From: DASQPR01 sp963831705
GTDB lineage: Bacteria; Actinomycetota; Actinomycetes; Mycobacteriales; Micromonosporaceae
Length of the DNA stretch: 64,000 bases
Reading direction: 5' to 3'
Assembly: GCA_963831705.1 (NCBI GenBank)
Contig: CAWHRE010000004.1
Location: forward strand, 1-64,000
A program made the translations under genes and the position numbers. Positions 17,028 to 25,739 of the stretch are shown piece by piece. A model generated the notes under the pieces. It made no database searches. It saw only the letters and a list, made by a program, of their open reading frames with translations, and was not told the origin of the DNA. Position 1 is the stretch's first letter; each line of letters starts with the position of its first letter.

Positions 17028-17297
17028 ATGAAGGTCATTACTTCGTCTGACCTGCACGCCAACATGGCGAACGTCTTCGACGCGATCGAGGCGGATGCCG
17101 AAGACTTGGTCGTCGCGCGCAGCGGCCATGAGCCGTTGGTTGTCATGCTCAAAAGCGACTACGACGTGTGGCGGGAGACCGAGTACCTCTCCCGCGGGGC
17201 GAACGGACGCGAATTGCGCCGCCGTATGGCCGAGATAGAGAAGGGCAGCCGCGTTGAACGCGAACTCGTCGAGGTCGATCCCGAGGAAGTTGGGTGA
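17028..17297 (+). CDS. Phd/YefM-family antitoxin, orphan, right copy
   Basis: 89 aa: 'MKVITSSDLHANMANVFDAI', 'EADAEDLVVARSGHEPLVVM', 'LKSDYDVWRETEYLSRGANG', 'RRMAEIEKGSRVERELVEVD' and 'PEEVG'. Compared with the left copy it has R/H and M/I substitutions and a different, shorter C-terminus; 'VEVDPEEVG' is the more usual YefM-like ending, so the left copy's longer tail is probably a frameshift. No toxin gene follows before the convergent small gene at 17,397. Confidence 0.85.
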   Translation: MKVITSSDLHANMANVFDAIEADAEDLVVARSGHEPLVVMLKSDYDVWRETEYLSRGANGRELRRRMAEIEKGSRVERELVEVDPEEVG

Positions 17298-17396
17298 AGC
17301 TGGTCGGGCATCCGACCGGGCTATGAGTACGTGGACCGGCGAGCCCGCGTCGGACGGACTTGTCCTCACGGCTCGTTTGGCGATCCCAGAGCCTAA

Positions 17397-17684
17397 TCAA
17401 GCCGAATTTAGACTCGGTGAGCTGACGTCGGCCACGCCACCGTACTCGTCGAGTTGATCAACGGGTACGTCGGCGAGCAGGGGAATGGCAGACTTGGACG
17501 ATCCGTCAAGATGGCCAAGCGCAACCAGAATACCCTCGTTGATCTCGCTGCGATGGGCCTCGATGTACTCGCGCACAGCGATATCGACGACATCCTTCTT
17601 GGCCTTCTCTAGGAAGTGGGCGGCGTGGAAGATCGGCCGGTCGGTGCCAACGTCGACCCTGATGGGAGCGGGCGTAACAGTCAT
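17397..17684 (-). CDS. Small helical protein, possible antitoxin, right copy
   Basis: 95 aa, start ATG 17684: 'MTVTPAPIRVDVGTDRPIFH', 'AAHFLEKAKKDVVDIAVREY', 'IEAHRSEINEGILVALGHLD', 'GSSKSAIPLLADVPVDQLDE'. Conservative differences from the left copy (N/R, Y/H, I/V, T/A, A/D, A/V). A lost stop adds 'SPSLNSA'. Family unknown. Confidence 0.5.
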   Translation of the reverse strand: MTVTPAPIRVDVGTDRPIFHAAHFLEKAKKDVVDIAVREYIEAHRSEINEGILVALGHLDGSSKSAIPLLADVPVDQLDEYGGVADVSSPSLNSA

Positions 17685-17809
17685 GGCAACCCCTCCGGCC
17701 TTTCCACAATCAAGAATGGATCGACGCCCACTGAAAGATATGCCAGCGTCCGGCGCGCTGAGGTCCGGTAGCGCTGCAGCGGATGAAGGATTCGACCGAT
17801 GGGACGAGT

Positions 17810-18119
17810 TCAGGATGCCAGCGCTGGGAATTCGGCTCGAGTACTGTTGCCGGTGATCTTGAGGTCTAGTTCGCCTTCTAGGGCGCCGGCCAGCCGGTGC
17901 AGCAGTGGCAATGTCGGGGTGACTCGAGCCGCCCTCCAGTCGTGATATGACCGTCTGGGTGGTGCCGGCTCGGGATGCGAGTTCGGCCTGGCTGAGCCCG
18001 AGTGCGGTACGCCGGTCGTACACGGCCTGGCCGAGAGCGATGCGTGCGCCGGCCTCGATGTACTCGGCGCTTTCGCGGTGCTCATCCGGGATATCCCACC
18101 GTGTGTGGTAACCCTTCAC
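17810..18119 (-). pseudogene. XRE-family (HigA-like) antitoxin, right copy, frameshifted
   Basis: From GTG 18119: 'VKGYHTRWDIPDEHRESAEY', 'YDRRTALGLSQAELASRAGT', 'TQTVISRLEGGS', then a shift near 17,925 into 'LPLLHRLAGALEGELDLKIT' ending at 17810. The left copy is intact. The change falls at 'GGCGGCTCGAGTCACCCC', a one-base difference, so it may be a sequencing error. Confidence 0.75.
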
Positions 18120-18130
18120 GTTGCCTCCCT

Positions 18131-18487
18131 TCATCGGTCGTACGTGTGCGTTGCGGGCTGGTGACGCACTTCGCAGGTACGCTGCGCGGCGAGCGCACGG
18201 TTGACTTCGCTGGTCTCCCGATCGCGGGCCTTGCGAAAGACCGTCAGCAGCTCGATCCGTTGTTCCGCCGCGAGCCAGTAGGTGATTCGCCACGCTGAGC
18301 GACCCAGATGGAACCGCAGCTCGCGAACGGCACCCTGGAGATGCTTGCTGTAGGGCTCGCTCAAGGTCGTCGGGGTCTCGGCGAGCCGATCGGAGTGGTA
18401 CTCCACGGTGCGATAATCGGCGAGCGATAGGCCGTCGAGCCGGTCTCGAACCTCGGACTCAAGCTCGACATCGTACCGGTCGCTCAT
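18131..18487 (-). CDS. RelE/ParE-superfamily (HigB-like) toxin, right copy
   Basis: 118 aa from ATG 18487: 'MSDRYDVELESEVRDRLDGL', 'SLADYRTVEYHSDRLAETPT', 'TLSEPYSKHLQGAVRELRFH', 'LGRSAWRITYWLAAEQRIEL', 'LTVFRKARDRETSEVNRALA'. Intact, about 93% like the left copy with substitutions such as P/S, W/R, A/S, G/S, V/I, V/E, T/A. These replacement differences without frame loss look like natural divergence. Confidence 0.85.
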   Translation of the reverse strand: MSDRYDVELESEVRDRLDGLSLADYRTVEYHSDRLAETPTTLSEPYSKHLQGAVRELRFHLGRSAWRITYWLAAEQRIELLTVFRKARDRETSEVNRALAAQRTCEVRHQPATHTYDR

Positions 18488-18501
18488 ATACGCGAGTATA
18501 T
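18486..18501. promoter_or_regulatory. Palindrome ATATAC-gcga-GTATAT over the right higB start
   Basis: Same operator-like sequence as 7,723-7,738 in mirror orientation, overlapping the start codon of the toxin gene. Confidence 0.45.
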
Positions 18502-18772
18502 AACGGCGAAGGCGAGGAAGGCCAGCATGCGCGCCTATTCGACGTGTAGCTCGGCCAAGATTGTGATCCTTCCCGCCCAGCCAGTCGAGTACGCGCCGTC
18601 CGATTCTGGACGCCAGCTGTTGGCCGTTGATCACCACGCGCATTCGGGCGGCATGGGCGTGGATGGCGACCTCGAAGCCGCCCGAAACCAAGATCGGTCC
18701 CAGGGCGGCCGCACACGTAACTCAGCTGGATTGGTGTGCGAGCGTCATCGTCGAAAGTGCTGTAGCCGCTCC

Positions 18773-18949
18773 GGGCTCCACGAGCAGCTTAAGGCGCTCG
18801 CGGAAGAGGAGCACAGGTCCATGAACGCCACCATCCTTGTTGCGGTGGAGCGCTATGTGGAAAGCCGGAGCCACCGAGCGCGCGTGCGTGAGTTGGCTCT
18901 CGATGTCGCTGTACGCGATGCGGAACTGGTTCGTCGCCTCGGCCAGTGA
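18773..18949 (+). pseudogene. RHH/Arc-type antitoxin of a Doc pair, 5' truncated
   Basis: The frame entering from the inverted repeat becomes 'LHEQLKALAEEEHRSMNATI', 'LVAVERYVESRSHRARVREL' and 'ALDVAVRDAELVRRLGQ'. This is an Arc/MetJ-like antitoxin (strand lost, then helix 'LHEQLKALAEEEHRSMNATI' and second helix). About a dozen N-terminal residues including the DNA-binding strand ('MKISVRLPDE'-like in relatives) are replaced by inverted-repeat sequence. Its stop overlaps the GTG of the Doc toxin gene. Confidence 0.65.
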
Positions 18950-19338
18950 CCGTATATCTGGACGTTGACGATCTGCTCGAGATCGCCGCCATCGTCGTTG
19001 ACGGGCAGCCGGCTGTCCGCGACTACGGTCTGCTGTCGTCCGCTGCTGCCCGTCTCCGCAACGGTGGCGTTCGGTGTCAAGGCATACACCGACGTATGGA
19101 CCAAGGCGGCCGCGCTGCTGCACTCGGTCTGCATGAACCGTGCGCTGACCGACGGCAACAAAGGGCCGGCCTGGGCTTCGGCTCGTGTGTTCCTGGCGCT
19201 CAACGGGACGTCTCTGCGGGATGTTGAATACCGATCGGGCGGAAGAGTTCGTTGTGGCGGTTGCTGCCGGCGCGGTGAGCGAGGTTTCGAAGATTGCGGA
19301 TGGTCTCCAGCGCCTGTATGCGAGCGAAGACCAGTAAG
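18946..19338 (+). pseudogene. doc: Doc (Fic-family) toxin, frameshifted, active-site His lost
   Basis: Doc toxins phosphorylate elongation factor Tu. GTG 18946 overlaps the antitoxin stop. Frames join as 'VTVYLDVDDLLEIAAIVVDG', 'QPAVRDYGLLSSAAARP', shift near 19,055, 'GVKAYTDVWTKAAALLHSVC', 'MNRALTDGNKGPAWASARVF', 'LALNGTSLRDV', shift near 19,215, 'TDRAEEFVVAVAAGAVSEVS' and 'KIADGLQRLYASEDQ' stop at 19338. The Fic motif H-x-F/A-x-D-G-N-K-R should be here; His is Arg and the final Arg is Gly, so the catalytic histidine is absent. Either inactive, or read with substitution errors. Confidence 0.75.
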
Positions 19339-19339
19339 G

Positions 19340-19525
19340 CCGAATCCGTTGACCTGTATACGTCGACACCCGGTCCTGCGAACTTTTCACCGGCGTGGTG
19401 CGGCTGCTGGGATTTGACCGGTGGACGTGGCCGTCGACGGTTGGCCGTGGCGTTCGTGGCAGCCCACCCGGCCATCACCTCCGTGATCCTCGGCCCGCGC
19501 ACGATGGATGAGCTGGTCGGTGCCG
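19340..19525 (+). pseudogene. Aldo/keto reductase C-terminal scrap
   Basis: The plus strand contains 'RRRLAVAFVAAHPAITSVIL' and 'GPRTMDELVGAD', the typical LA-x-x-W-x-x-x-H/x-P-x-(I/V)-T-S-x-I-x-G-x-R-T end of actinobacterial aldo/keto reductases. Upstream sequence ('VDLYTSTPGPANFSPAWCG') does not form the TIM barrel. It is a 60-codon relic next to another relic on the opposite strand. Confidence 0.55.
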
Positions 19526-19613
19526 ACCTCGGATCATTGGTGGCGTCGGCCAGATAGGTGAAGACATCCACAGCAGGCCGATCGATCGTCGCCGTGTGCT
19601 CGGCAGCCACCAT
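19526..19613 (-). pseudogene. SRPBCC-family protein, N-terminal scrap
   Basis: From ATG 19613 the minus strand reads 'MVAAEHTATIDRPAVDVFTY' and 'LADATNDP', a standard start of polyketide cyclase/SRPBCC proteins (strand with 'IDRPxxxVFxYLADxxNxP'). It then meets the aldo/keto reductase scrap at about 19,525, so about 110 residues are missing. Confidence 0.55.
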
Positions 19614-19798
19614 GGCACCATCATCCGCCGCGACAACGGCGCTGGCTGCCATGCCAAACCTGACGGACGTCGAGCAGCACGTGCCGCGATGTGATCAAGG
19701 AATCACCACCGTCAACGTCGTCCGACTCCCTGCGCCCTGTGTAGCCGCCGGATCACCTCGGTAGTATTGCCGCTCACGAATCGGGCGGAGGCTACTCG

Positions 19799-22700
19799 TT
19801 GGTACAGCTGGTCCTAACCTCGGATGAGGCGACGGTGTGCGAGGCGGTCGGTGTCCGCGCTTTCGTGCAGGCTCGTGCGGTGGTCGCCCGCGGCGACCTG
19901 ACCGACGTGCAGTGGGACCAAAACGCGGCCCAGGGACAGGCCGTCGTGCGTGGTGCGACCGGCCAGGTCACGGCATCGGTCGTGGTCGGCCCAGACAATG
20001 CAATCAAGAGCATAAACGGCTCGTGTACGTGCAACGCGGCGCACGACTGTGCCCACCCGAGCGCCCTGGTACTCATTGCCTTCGCATCCGATACCCTGCG
20101 GCCGCAGCCGGTGGCGTCGTGGGAGCTGGCGTTGACCGCGCTTCTTGGCGTCGATAGTCCGTCCAGCGTTCCGGGCTCTCCCGAACTGGCGTTGCAGTTC
20201 GAGGTTGAGGGCGTCGACGGGCGGTCGCAGCGGCGGATCGGGCTCCGGCCGGCTGTTCCCGGCAAGAAAGGATGGGTCCGCGCCGGCATTTCGTGGAGCT
20301 CGCTCGCCTACTCCTTTCGTTCCGGCTCACCTCGAACGCGAGGCCACGTGGATCTCCTCCGGGAGTTGCTTGCGCTGGCGGATGCGGAGAAACACGACCC
20401 CTATGGCTACCGCTATTACGGGTCGGCCCAGCGCGTCCTCTACCTGGACGAGTTCCGAAGCCCGCGAGTGTGGGACATCCTTTCCGACGCGCAGGAGGCG
20501 GGGCTGCCGATGGTCCAGGGCAGCCGAGCGACGTCACTCGTGACGGTGGCGGCGCAGCCGGTGCAATTCTCGGTCCGGGCCGATCGGGACGATACCGGCC
20601 TGCGGCTGCGCCCGGTGCTGGCCGACGGCGCGGAGATAATCGATCCCGGCACGTCGATCTTGGTCGGTAGTCCGGCCCACGGGATCGCGTGGTGGGCAAC
20701 GACGGGGCAGGTGTCCACGAAGGACCCGGTGATGTTGCGGATCGCGCCCTTGGCGCGGCCGGTGAGCGCGCAGGTTGTCCAAGCATTGACCGCCCCGGCG
20801 ATCGTCGTTCCCGCCGCCGACGAATCGCGGTTCCTGCGGCAGTACTACCCGGGGCTGATGCTGCGCGCCGACGTCGTGTCGGATGAGTCCGCGGCTCTGC
20901 CGGACATCAGGCCGGCGACTCTGACGCTGAACGTGCAACGCCTGCCGGGGCACCGCGCGTCGCTGGACTGGGAGTGGGTCTCCGTGGTCGGGACGCATAT
21001 CCTCACCGAGCCGTTGCACAGCGGCGTCGACCGGAATGGTGACCGTGCCGGGACTCTCCGCAAGGCCACGGACCTGCTGGCGGACCGGGCGTACGGGCTG
21101 ATAGAGCCGTTGTCGGGCGGCCGGCAGCTGCGCAGCCATGCCGTCGTAGCCGGTGATGTCATGCTGCGGCTCGTCCGCGATGTCTTTCCCAAACTTGCCG
21201 AGACCGACGGCCTGGACGTGGTCTTCAGGCCGGACGAAGAACTGCCGGACTATGTCGAGTTGGAGGAGGCCCCACTCGTCTCATTCAAGAGTGCGGCCGA
21301 GGAGGTCGCCGGACAGCGTGACTGGTTCGACCTGTCGGTACGGATCACGGTCGGTGGCGAAGACGTGGGCTTCGAGGAGCTGTTCGTCGCGCTGGCGGCC
21401 GAGCAGGAATTCATGATCCTGCCGAGCGGCCGATATTTCCGGCTCGACCAGCCCGAGTTCCGGCAGTTGCAGAGCCTGATCGCCGAGGCCCGCGAGTTGG
21501 GCGATGCGCCGGCCGGCGTCCTGCGGGTCGGCCGTTTTCAGGCCGGACTGTGGCAAGAACTGTCCGAACTGGGCGAGATCACCGGTCAGGCCGCGACCTG
21601 GCAGGAGTCCGTACGCGCGCTTGGCGCCGCGGGAACTGGCTCCGCGGCGACCTTCCCGCAAGGACTGTCCGCCACGTTCCGGCCATATCAGGTAGAGGGT
21701 TTCCAGTGGCTGGCCGCGCTCTACCGGCATGAGCTCGGCGGGGTGCTGGCCGACGACATGGGGCTGGGCAAGACGCTGCAGGCGCTCGCGCTGATCTGCC
21801 ACGCCGTCGAGCAGTCCCGCGCCGAGGCGCCTTTCCTGGTGGTCGCTCCGGCCAGCGTGGTCAGCAACTGGTCGTACGAGGCGGGCCGGTTCGCATCCGA
21901 GCTCCGGGTCCACTCGATCGTGGAGACCGGGCGCGCCGAGGCGAGACGTTGGCACAAGCGGTCGCCGGAGCACACATCGTTGTCACGTCGTACACCCTTT
22001 TTCGTCTTGAATATGACGACTATGCCGCCCTGCCGTGGGCGGGGCTGATCCTCGACGAAGCGCAGTTCGTCAAAAACGCCCAGTCGCAGAGCTACCGGTA
22101 TGCGAAGCTGCTGCCCGTCGCATTCAAGCTGGCTATCACAGGCACGCCGATGGAGAACAACCTGGCCGAGCTGTGGGCACTGCTCTCCATCACGGCGCCC
22201 GGCCTGCTGCCCAGGCTCGACCGTTTCACCGACTACTACCGAAAGCCGATCGAGAAGGACCACGACGAGGACCGGCTGGCCCAACTGCGCCGCCGAATCC
22301 GGCCGCTGATGCTGCGCCGCCGCAAGTCGGAGGTCGTCGCCGAACTCCCGGCCAAACAAGAACAGATCGTCGAGCTCGAGCTGAATCCGAAACATCGCAA
22401 GATGTATCAGACCTACCTGCAAAGGGAGCGGCAGAAGGTCCTCGGTCTCCTCGGCGACCTGCAAAAGAACCGCTTCGAGATCTTCCGCTCGCTGACGCTA
22501 CTGCGTCAGGCCAGCCTCGACCTGAGCCTGGTCGATCCATCGCACAGCGCGCATCGCGTCGACAAAGCTGGATGCGCTGGGCGAGCGGGTCACCGACCTC
22601 GTTGCCGAGGGACATCGCGTGCTCGTCTTCAGCCAGTTCACCCGGTTTCTGAGCAGCGCCCGGCAACGGATCGAGGCCGCCGGCATCGCCTGCTGTTACC

Positions 22701-23062
22701 TGGACGGCAAGACACAGCGGCGCGCCGGGGTCATCGCCGACTTCAAAAACGGAACCGCCCCGGTCTTCCTGATCAGCCTGAAATCGGGCGGCTTCGGCCT
22801 GAACCTGACCGAGGCCGACTACTGCATCCTCCTCGACCCGTGGTGGAACCCGGCGACGGAGGCGCAGGCCGTGGATCGTGTCCACCGCATCGGCCAGACC
22901 CGCAAGGTCATGGTCTACCGCCTCGTCGCGAAGGACACCATCGAGCAGAAGGTGATGGCACTCCAGGCCAGGAAGGCCGAGCTCTTCAGCAGCGTCCTCG
23001 ACGGCGGCGAATTCGCCTCGGCCGAGTTGACCGCCGCAGATATTCGTAGCCTGCTTGACTGA
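19799..23062 (+). pseudogene. SWIM zinc finger / SNF2 helicase, two frameshifts
   Basis: About 1,087 codons. TTG 19799 follows 'GGGCGGAGG' by seven bases. Domains: SWIM zinc finger 'GSCTCNAAHDCAHPSA' (C-x-C-x4-C-x-H, about residues 74-84); central region of the bacterial SNF2 type; helicase core with Walker A 'DDMGLGKTLQALAL' (about 650), 'PFLVVAPASVVSNWSYEAGR', 'LILDEAQFVKN' (DEAQ box), 'LAITGTPMENNLAELWALLS', 'HRVLVFSQFTRFL', 'LISLKSGGFGLNLTEADYCI', 'VHRIGQTRKVMVYRLV'. Frames shift near 21,958 and near 22,555. All motifs survive, so the shifts may be sequencing errors. Such proteins are DNA translocases of unclear role in actinobacteria, sometimes in defence islands. Confidence 0.85.
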
Positions 23063-23580
23063 CTGTGTTCGGCTATAGCGCCAGCACCTGCGCACCTCGC
23101 GGAACGCCTTCTCCTTCTGGGGGAGAAGCACCCGGACCGTGTTCAGCTGGCGGTGCCATGAGGGAATACCTGCGTTCCTTCGAGGGCGCGGGCGGACATT
23201 GGTCGGCGCCAATCGGGATGTCCGGAATAGCGCGGACACGCTCGACGGCTATCTGAAGCAACATGTTCCACACCCGACCGCCAATTACGTTGCCGTCATC
23301 CTAGAGCGTGCCGGCCTCGGCGATCTTGACCGTGGAGCCCCGGCGCAGATCAGGCAGCCGCACAATGAGGACCACCGTGTTTTTCTCGCTCACGGACGAC
23401 GACGCTAGTGCGATATGGCCTCCCTAGGCTGGTTCGGATCGCTGTAGTGGCGGAATAGTCGGGCGGTCGCTCGGTGTGGTGGGCTGACTCGCTGGTCGTC
23501 TGCAACATGGAACGCTGTCATCTGGCCGACGTTCATGACTATATTGCTATTAGTATGTACACGACAGTACGCTCGTATAT
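23063..23580. other. Intergenic stretch with degraded coding sequence
   Basis: Between the helicase and VapB. A frame reading 'SADTLDGYLKQHVPHPTANY' and 'VAVILERAGLGDLDRGAPAQ' to a stop at 23,408 has coding-like composition but no convincing start or family. The last 60 bases hold AT-rich sequence with TGTAC/GTAC half-sites before the VapB start, suitable for an autoregulated promoter. Confidence 0.35.
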
Positions 23581-23790
23581 ATGAAGACTATGATTGATCT
23601 TGATGATGAGGCGCTGGCGCTGGCAGCGAGGGAGTTGGGCACGACGACCAAGAAGGACACGGTCAACGCCGCGCTTGACTTCGTCGCCGAGCGTCGCCGG
23701 CGTATCGAGCAGCTCCTCGATGATCCGTACGCGTTCGGTGTCGGTCCGGACATCACCGACGCGGAGGTTATGCGGCAGGCTCGGCGGTGA
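23581..23790 (+). CDS. vapB: VapB-type antitoxin
   Basis: 69 aa: 'MKTMIDLDDEALALAARELG', 'TTTKKDTVNAALDFVAERRR', 'RIEQLLDDPYAFGVGPDITD', 'AEVMRQARR'. The N-terminal ribbon-helix-helix (strand MKTMIDLDDE, helices to VAERR) and the C-terminal toxin-binding tail are classic for VapB2-type antitoxins. The stop overlaps the start of vapC by four bases (GTGA), so the pair is coupled. Upstream AT-rich DNA with TGTAC-like half-sites is the likely operator. A broken relative of this gene is present in both palindrome arms. Confidence 0.9.
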   Translation: MKTMIDLDDEALALAARELGTTTKKDTVNAALDFVAERRRRIEQLLDDPYAFGVGPDITDAEVMRQARR

Positions 23791-24236
23791 CCGTCCCGGT
23801 AGGCCCGGGGCAGTTGTACCTGATCGATACCTCAGCGCATGCGCGGACCAATCTGCCGCAGGTCCGCAACGTCATCGCCGGACTCATCACCGACCGGGCC
23901 GCTGCCACCTGCGTGACCGTCGATCTTGAGGCCGGTTACTCCGGCCGGGATCTTGGCGATGTGCGGGCTATCGCCGAACGCCGCAGGGCACTCTACGTTG
24001 CGCTCCCCATCAGTGAAGCGATCGCTGAGCGAGCCCGTGACGTTCAGGTTCGTATGGCTGCGCGAGGCCACCACCGTGCCGCGGGCGTCATCGATATCTT
24101 GACCGCTGCAGTGGCCGAACATCATGGGGCGGTCGTACTGCATTACGACGCCGACTTCGAGCACATCGCTGCCACCACCGGACAACCGCACGCGTGGATC
24201 GTCCCGCGAGGAAGCATCAAGACGCCCGTGCGCTGA
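23787..24236 (+). CDS. vapC: VapC-type PIN-domain ribonuclease toxin
   Basis: 149 aa. 'YLIDTSAHARTN' carries the first catalytic Asp, 'VTVDLEAGYSGRDLGD' the conserved Glu, 'HHRAAGVIDILTAAVAEHHG' the second Asp (usually xDxLIAAxA), and 'VVLHYDADFEHIA' the final acidic pair (HxDxDF). This is the complete PIN active site, so the toxin should be an active RNase. GTG start overlaps vapB. Intact frames here contrast with the damaged genes to the left. Confidence 0.9.
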   Translation: MTVPVGPGQLYLIDTSAHARTNLPQVRNVIAGLITDRAAATCVTVDLEAGYSGRDLGDVRAIAERRRALYVALPISEAIAERARDVQVRMAARGHHRAAGVIDILTAAVAEHHGAVVLHYDADFEHIAATTGQPHAWIVPRGSIKTPVR

Positions 24237-24399
24237 TCTGGAAATGAAGCCGGCCGATACCCCCTCTGGACCGTGGCGAGCTGCATGTGGGCAGTGACAT
24301 CCATTCATCGAACGCTTGCCCTCTTCAGCCGAGAACCGATCGGCATTGGGGACCTGCGTCTGTCGGCCGAGATCGGCCGCCGAATAGGACCGGCGTCTC

Positions 24400-24951
24400 T
24401 CAATGCTCCGTCTTCAAGCGGGCGCCGTTATAGGGCTGGCTGGCGCGTTGGGCGCACCAGCCGGATGTGCGGGTGGGGACGGTGCGAACGTGTCCGAAGC
24501 CATGGGTGAGGTAGTAGTGGTGGAGTCCGTCGTTTGTGGTCCATGCATCGAGGCGGAGCCAAGTAAGCCCTGCGTCGTAGGCGCGGCCACCGGCCCAGTC
24601 GAGGATCTCACCGCCGAGTCCGTTGCCGGCGTGTTCGAGGGGGACCATGAGTTTGGAGACGTAGAGCGCGTCCGTGGGGTTGTCTTCGGCGTGCCAGAGG
24701 GAGCCTGAGTCTTTGTCGAGTTTCCACAGCCCGTCGACATCGATCCATGCGGTGAGAGTGACGGAGGCGTGAGGGCGATCGCCCTCGGTGATCATCCAGG
24801 TTTGGCCCGTCTGGATGGCGGCGGCGATCGCGGGTCGCGGCCACGGCACGGACCATTGTGTCTCGCCGCGCTGCGCGAGCCATTGGGAGCGTTGGCGGCG
24901 CCAGTCGAGGATGGTGTCGATATCGGTCAGGCTCGCGGGGCGGACGATCAT
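24400..24951 (-). CDS. GNAT-family N-acetyltransferase
   Basis: 183 aa: 'MIVRPASLTDIDTILDWRRQ' (N-terminal beta1-alpha1), 'GQTWMITEGDRPHASVTLTA', 'DALYVSKLMVPLEHAGNGLG' then 'GEILDWAGGRAYDAGLTWLR', 'LDAWTTNDGLHHYYLTHGFG'. The L-x-V-P-x-x-x-x-G-x-G-L-G segment is the acetyl-CoA pyrophosphate loop (R/Q-x-x-G-x-G/A relaxed to 'HAGNGLGG'). Start overlaps the stop of the GntR gene by four bases (24,948-24,951), so the two form an operon. Actinobacterial integrative elements often carry exactly this GntR-GNAT pair, where the acetyltransferase role is unknown. Confidence 0.85.
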   Translation of the reverse strand: MIVRPASLTDIDTILDWRRQRSQWLAQRGETQWSVPWPRPAIAAAIQTGQTWMITEGDRPHASVTLTAWIDVDGLWKLDKDSGSLWHAEDNPTDALYVSKLMVPLEHAGNGLGGEILDWAGGRAYDAGLTWLRLDAWTTNDGLHHYYLTHGFGHVRTVPTRTSGWCAQRASQPYNGARLKTEH

Positions 24952-25724
24952 TGCGGTTCGCCGCGCAGGATGTCGGTGGCGTCGCCGAGGGTGTAGACGA
25001 GCCGGTTGCGGTCGGCTGGGAACGTGCAGACCGTGACGCGTACGGCTCGTTTGTGAGCCCAGCCGGTGCGGATGTAGACGAGGATCGGTGTCCCGGCGGG
25101 TATGTCGAGGCTGGTCGCATCGGTCGGGCTGGGCATCCGGGCCGTGATCTCGTCGACGAACGCAGTCTGTTGATGGCCGCGGTCGGCGAGCAACCGGGTG
25201 GTGCCCTGCTGGATGTCACGTGGGGACAGCAGCTCGGTGACTTGGTCGGTGAGCCATTCCGGATAGTAGGTGACCTGGGTGGAGGCGGGCTGGCCGTTGA
25301 CGAACCGCAGGCAGTGCCGCACGGTTACCGCCGAACCCGCAGTCACCTGGAGGCGGGCGGCGACGTCGCGCTCGGCGGACTCGATGGCAACGCTGAATCG
25401 CTGCGACGGGGTGTAGCCCTGTTCGATGACGCTGCCGAAGTAGGCGTCGCTTTCGCTGTAGAGGCCTTCCGGGAACTCGGCGCTGGAGGCGTGGTAGGTC
25501 AACATGACGGTGTCCCTGACGTAGACACCACCGGAACGACCTGGGACTCGCAGGACGAGTCCTTCGTTGACGAGTTCGTCGGTGGCGCCGCGGACCGTGT
25601 TGCGCGAGACGTCGTAGCGGTCCATGAGCTGAATCTCGGTCGGGAGTTTGCCGCCCGGCTGATAGGTGCCATCGGTGATCGCGGCGCGGAGTTCAGCGGC
25701 GATGCGTTCCTGCAGTGAGGCCAT
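24948..25724 (-). CDS. GntR-family (HutC-type) transcriptional regulator
   Basis: 258 aa from ATG 25724 ('GGGAAGGGGG' four bases upstream). The winged helix 'LQERIAAELRAAITDGTYQP', 'GGKLPTEIQLMDRYDVSRNT', 'VRGATDELVNEGLVLRVPGR' is followed by a UTRA effector domain ('QGYTPSQRFSVAIESAERDV' ... 'SAVTVRHCLRFVNGQPASTQ' ... 'GTPILVYIRTGWAHKRAVRV'). HutC-type regulators of actinobacterial integrative elements (KorSA-like) repress transfer genes. Two palindromic sites in the divergent promoter region are probably its operators. Confidence 0.9.
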   Translation of the reverse strand: MASLQERIAAELRAAITDGTYQPGGKLPTEIQLMDRYDVSRNTVRGATDELVNEGLVLRVPGRSGGVYVRDTVMLTYHASSAEFPEGLYSESDAYFGSVIEQGYTPSQRFSVAIESAERDVAARLQVTAGSAVTVRHCLRFVNGQPASTQVTYYPEWLTDQVTELLSPRDIQQGTTRLLADRGHQQTAFVDEITARMPSPTDATSLDIPAGTPILVYIRTGWAHKRAVRVTVCTFPADRNRLVYTLGDATDILRGEPQ

Positions 25725-25739
25725 GATCCCCCTTCCCAA

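Larger units (their letters stand above)
13139..18772 (-). repeat. Right arm of the giant inverted repeat
   Basis: Reverse complement of 7,457-13,118. The first 1.5 kb (13,140 to about 14,640) is riddled with small indels relative to the left arm and breaks the frames there. From about 14,660 outward coding frames are largely intact and differences become codon-compatible substitutions (for example Met/Ile, Ala/Thr and Arg/His exchanges). Homology stops at about 18,772, inside an antitoxin gene whose remainder continues uniquely to 18,949. Confidence 0.95.

Noticed and set aside
17397..18293. A 298-codon minus-strand frame in the right arm
   Set aside because: An artificial fusion of HigB antisense-frame sequence, HigA and the small helical protein caused by indels; left-arm comparison shows separate genes.
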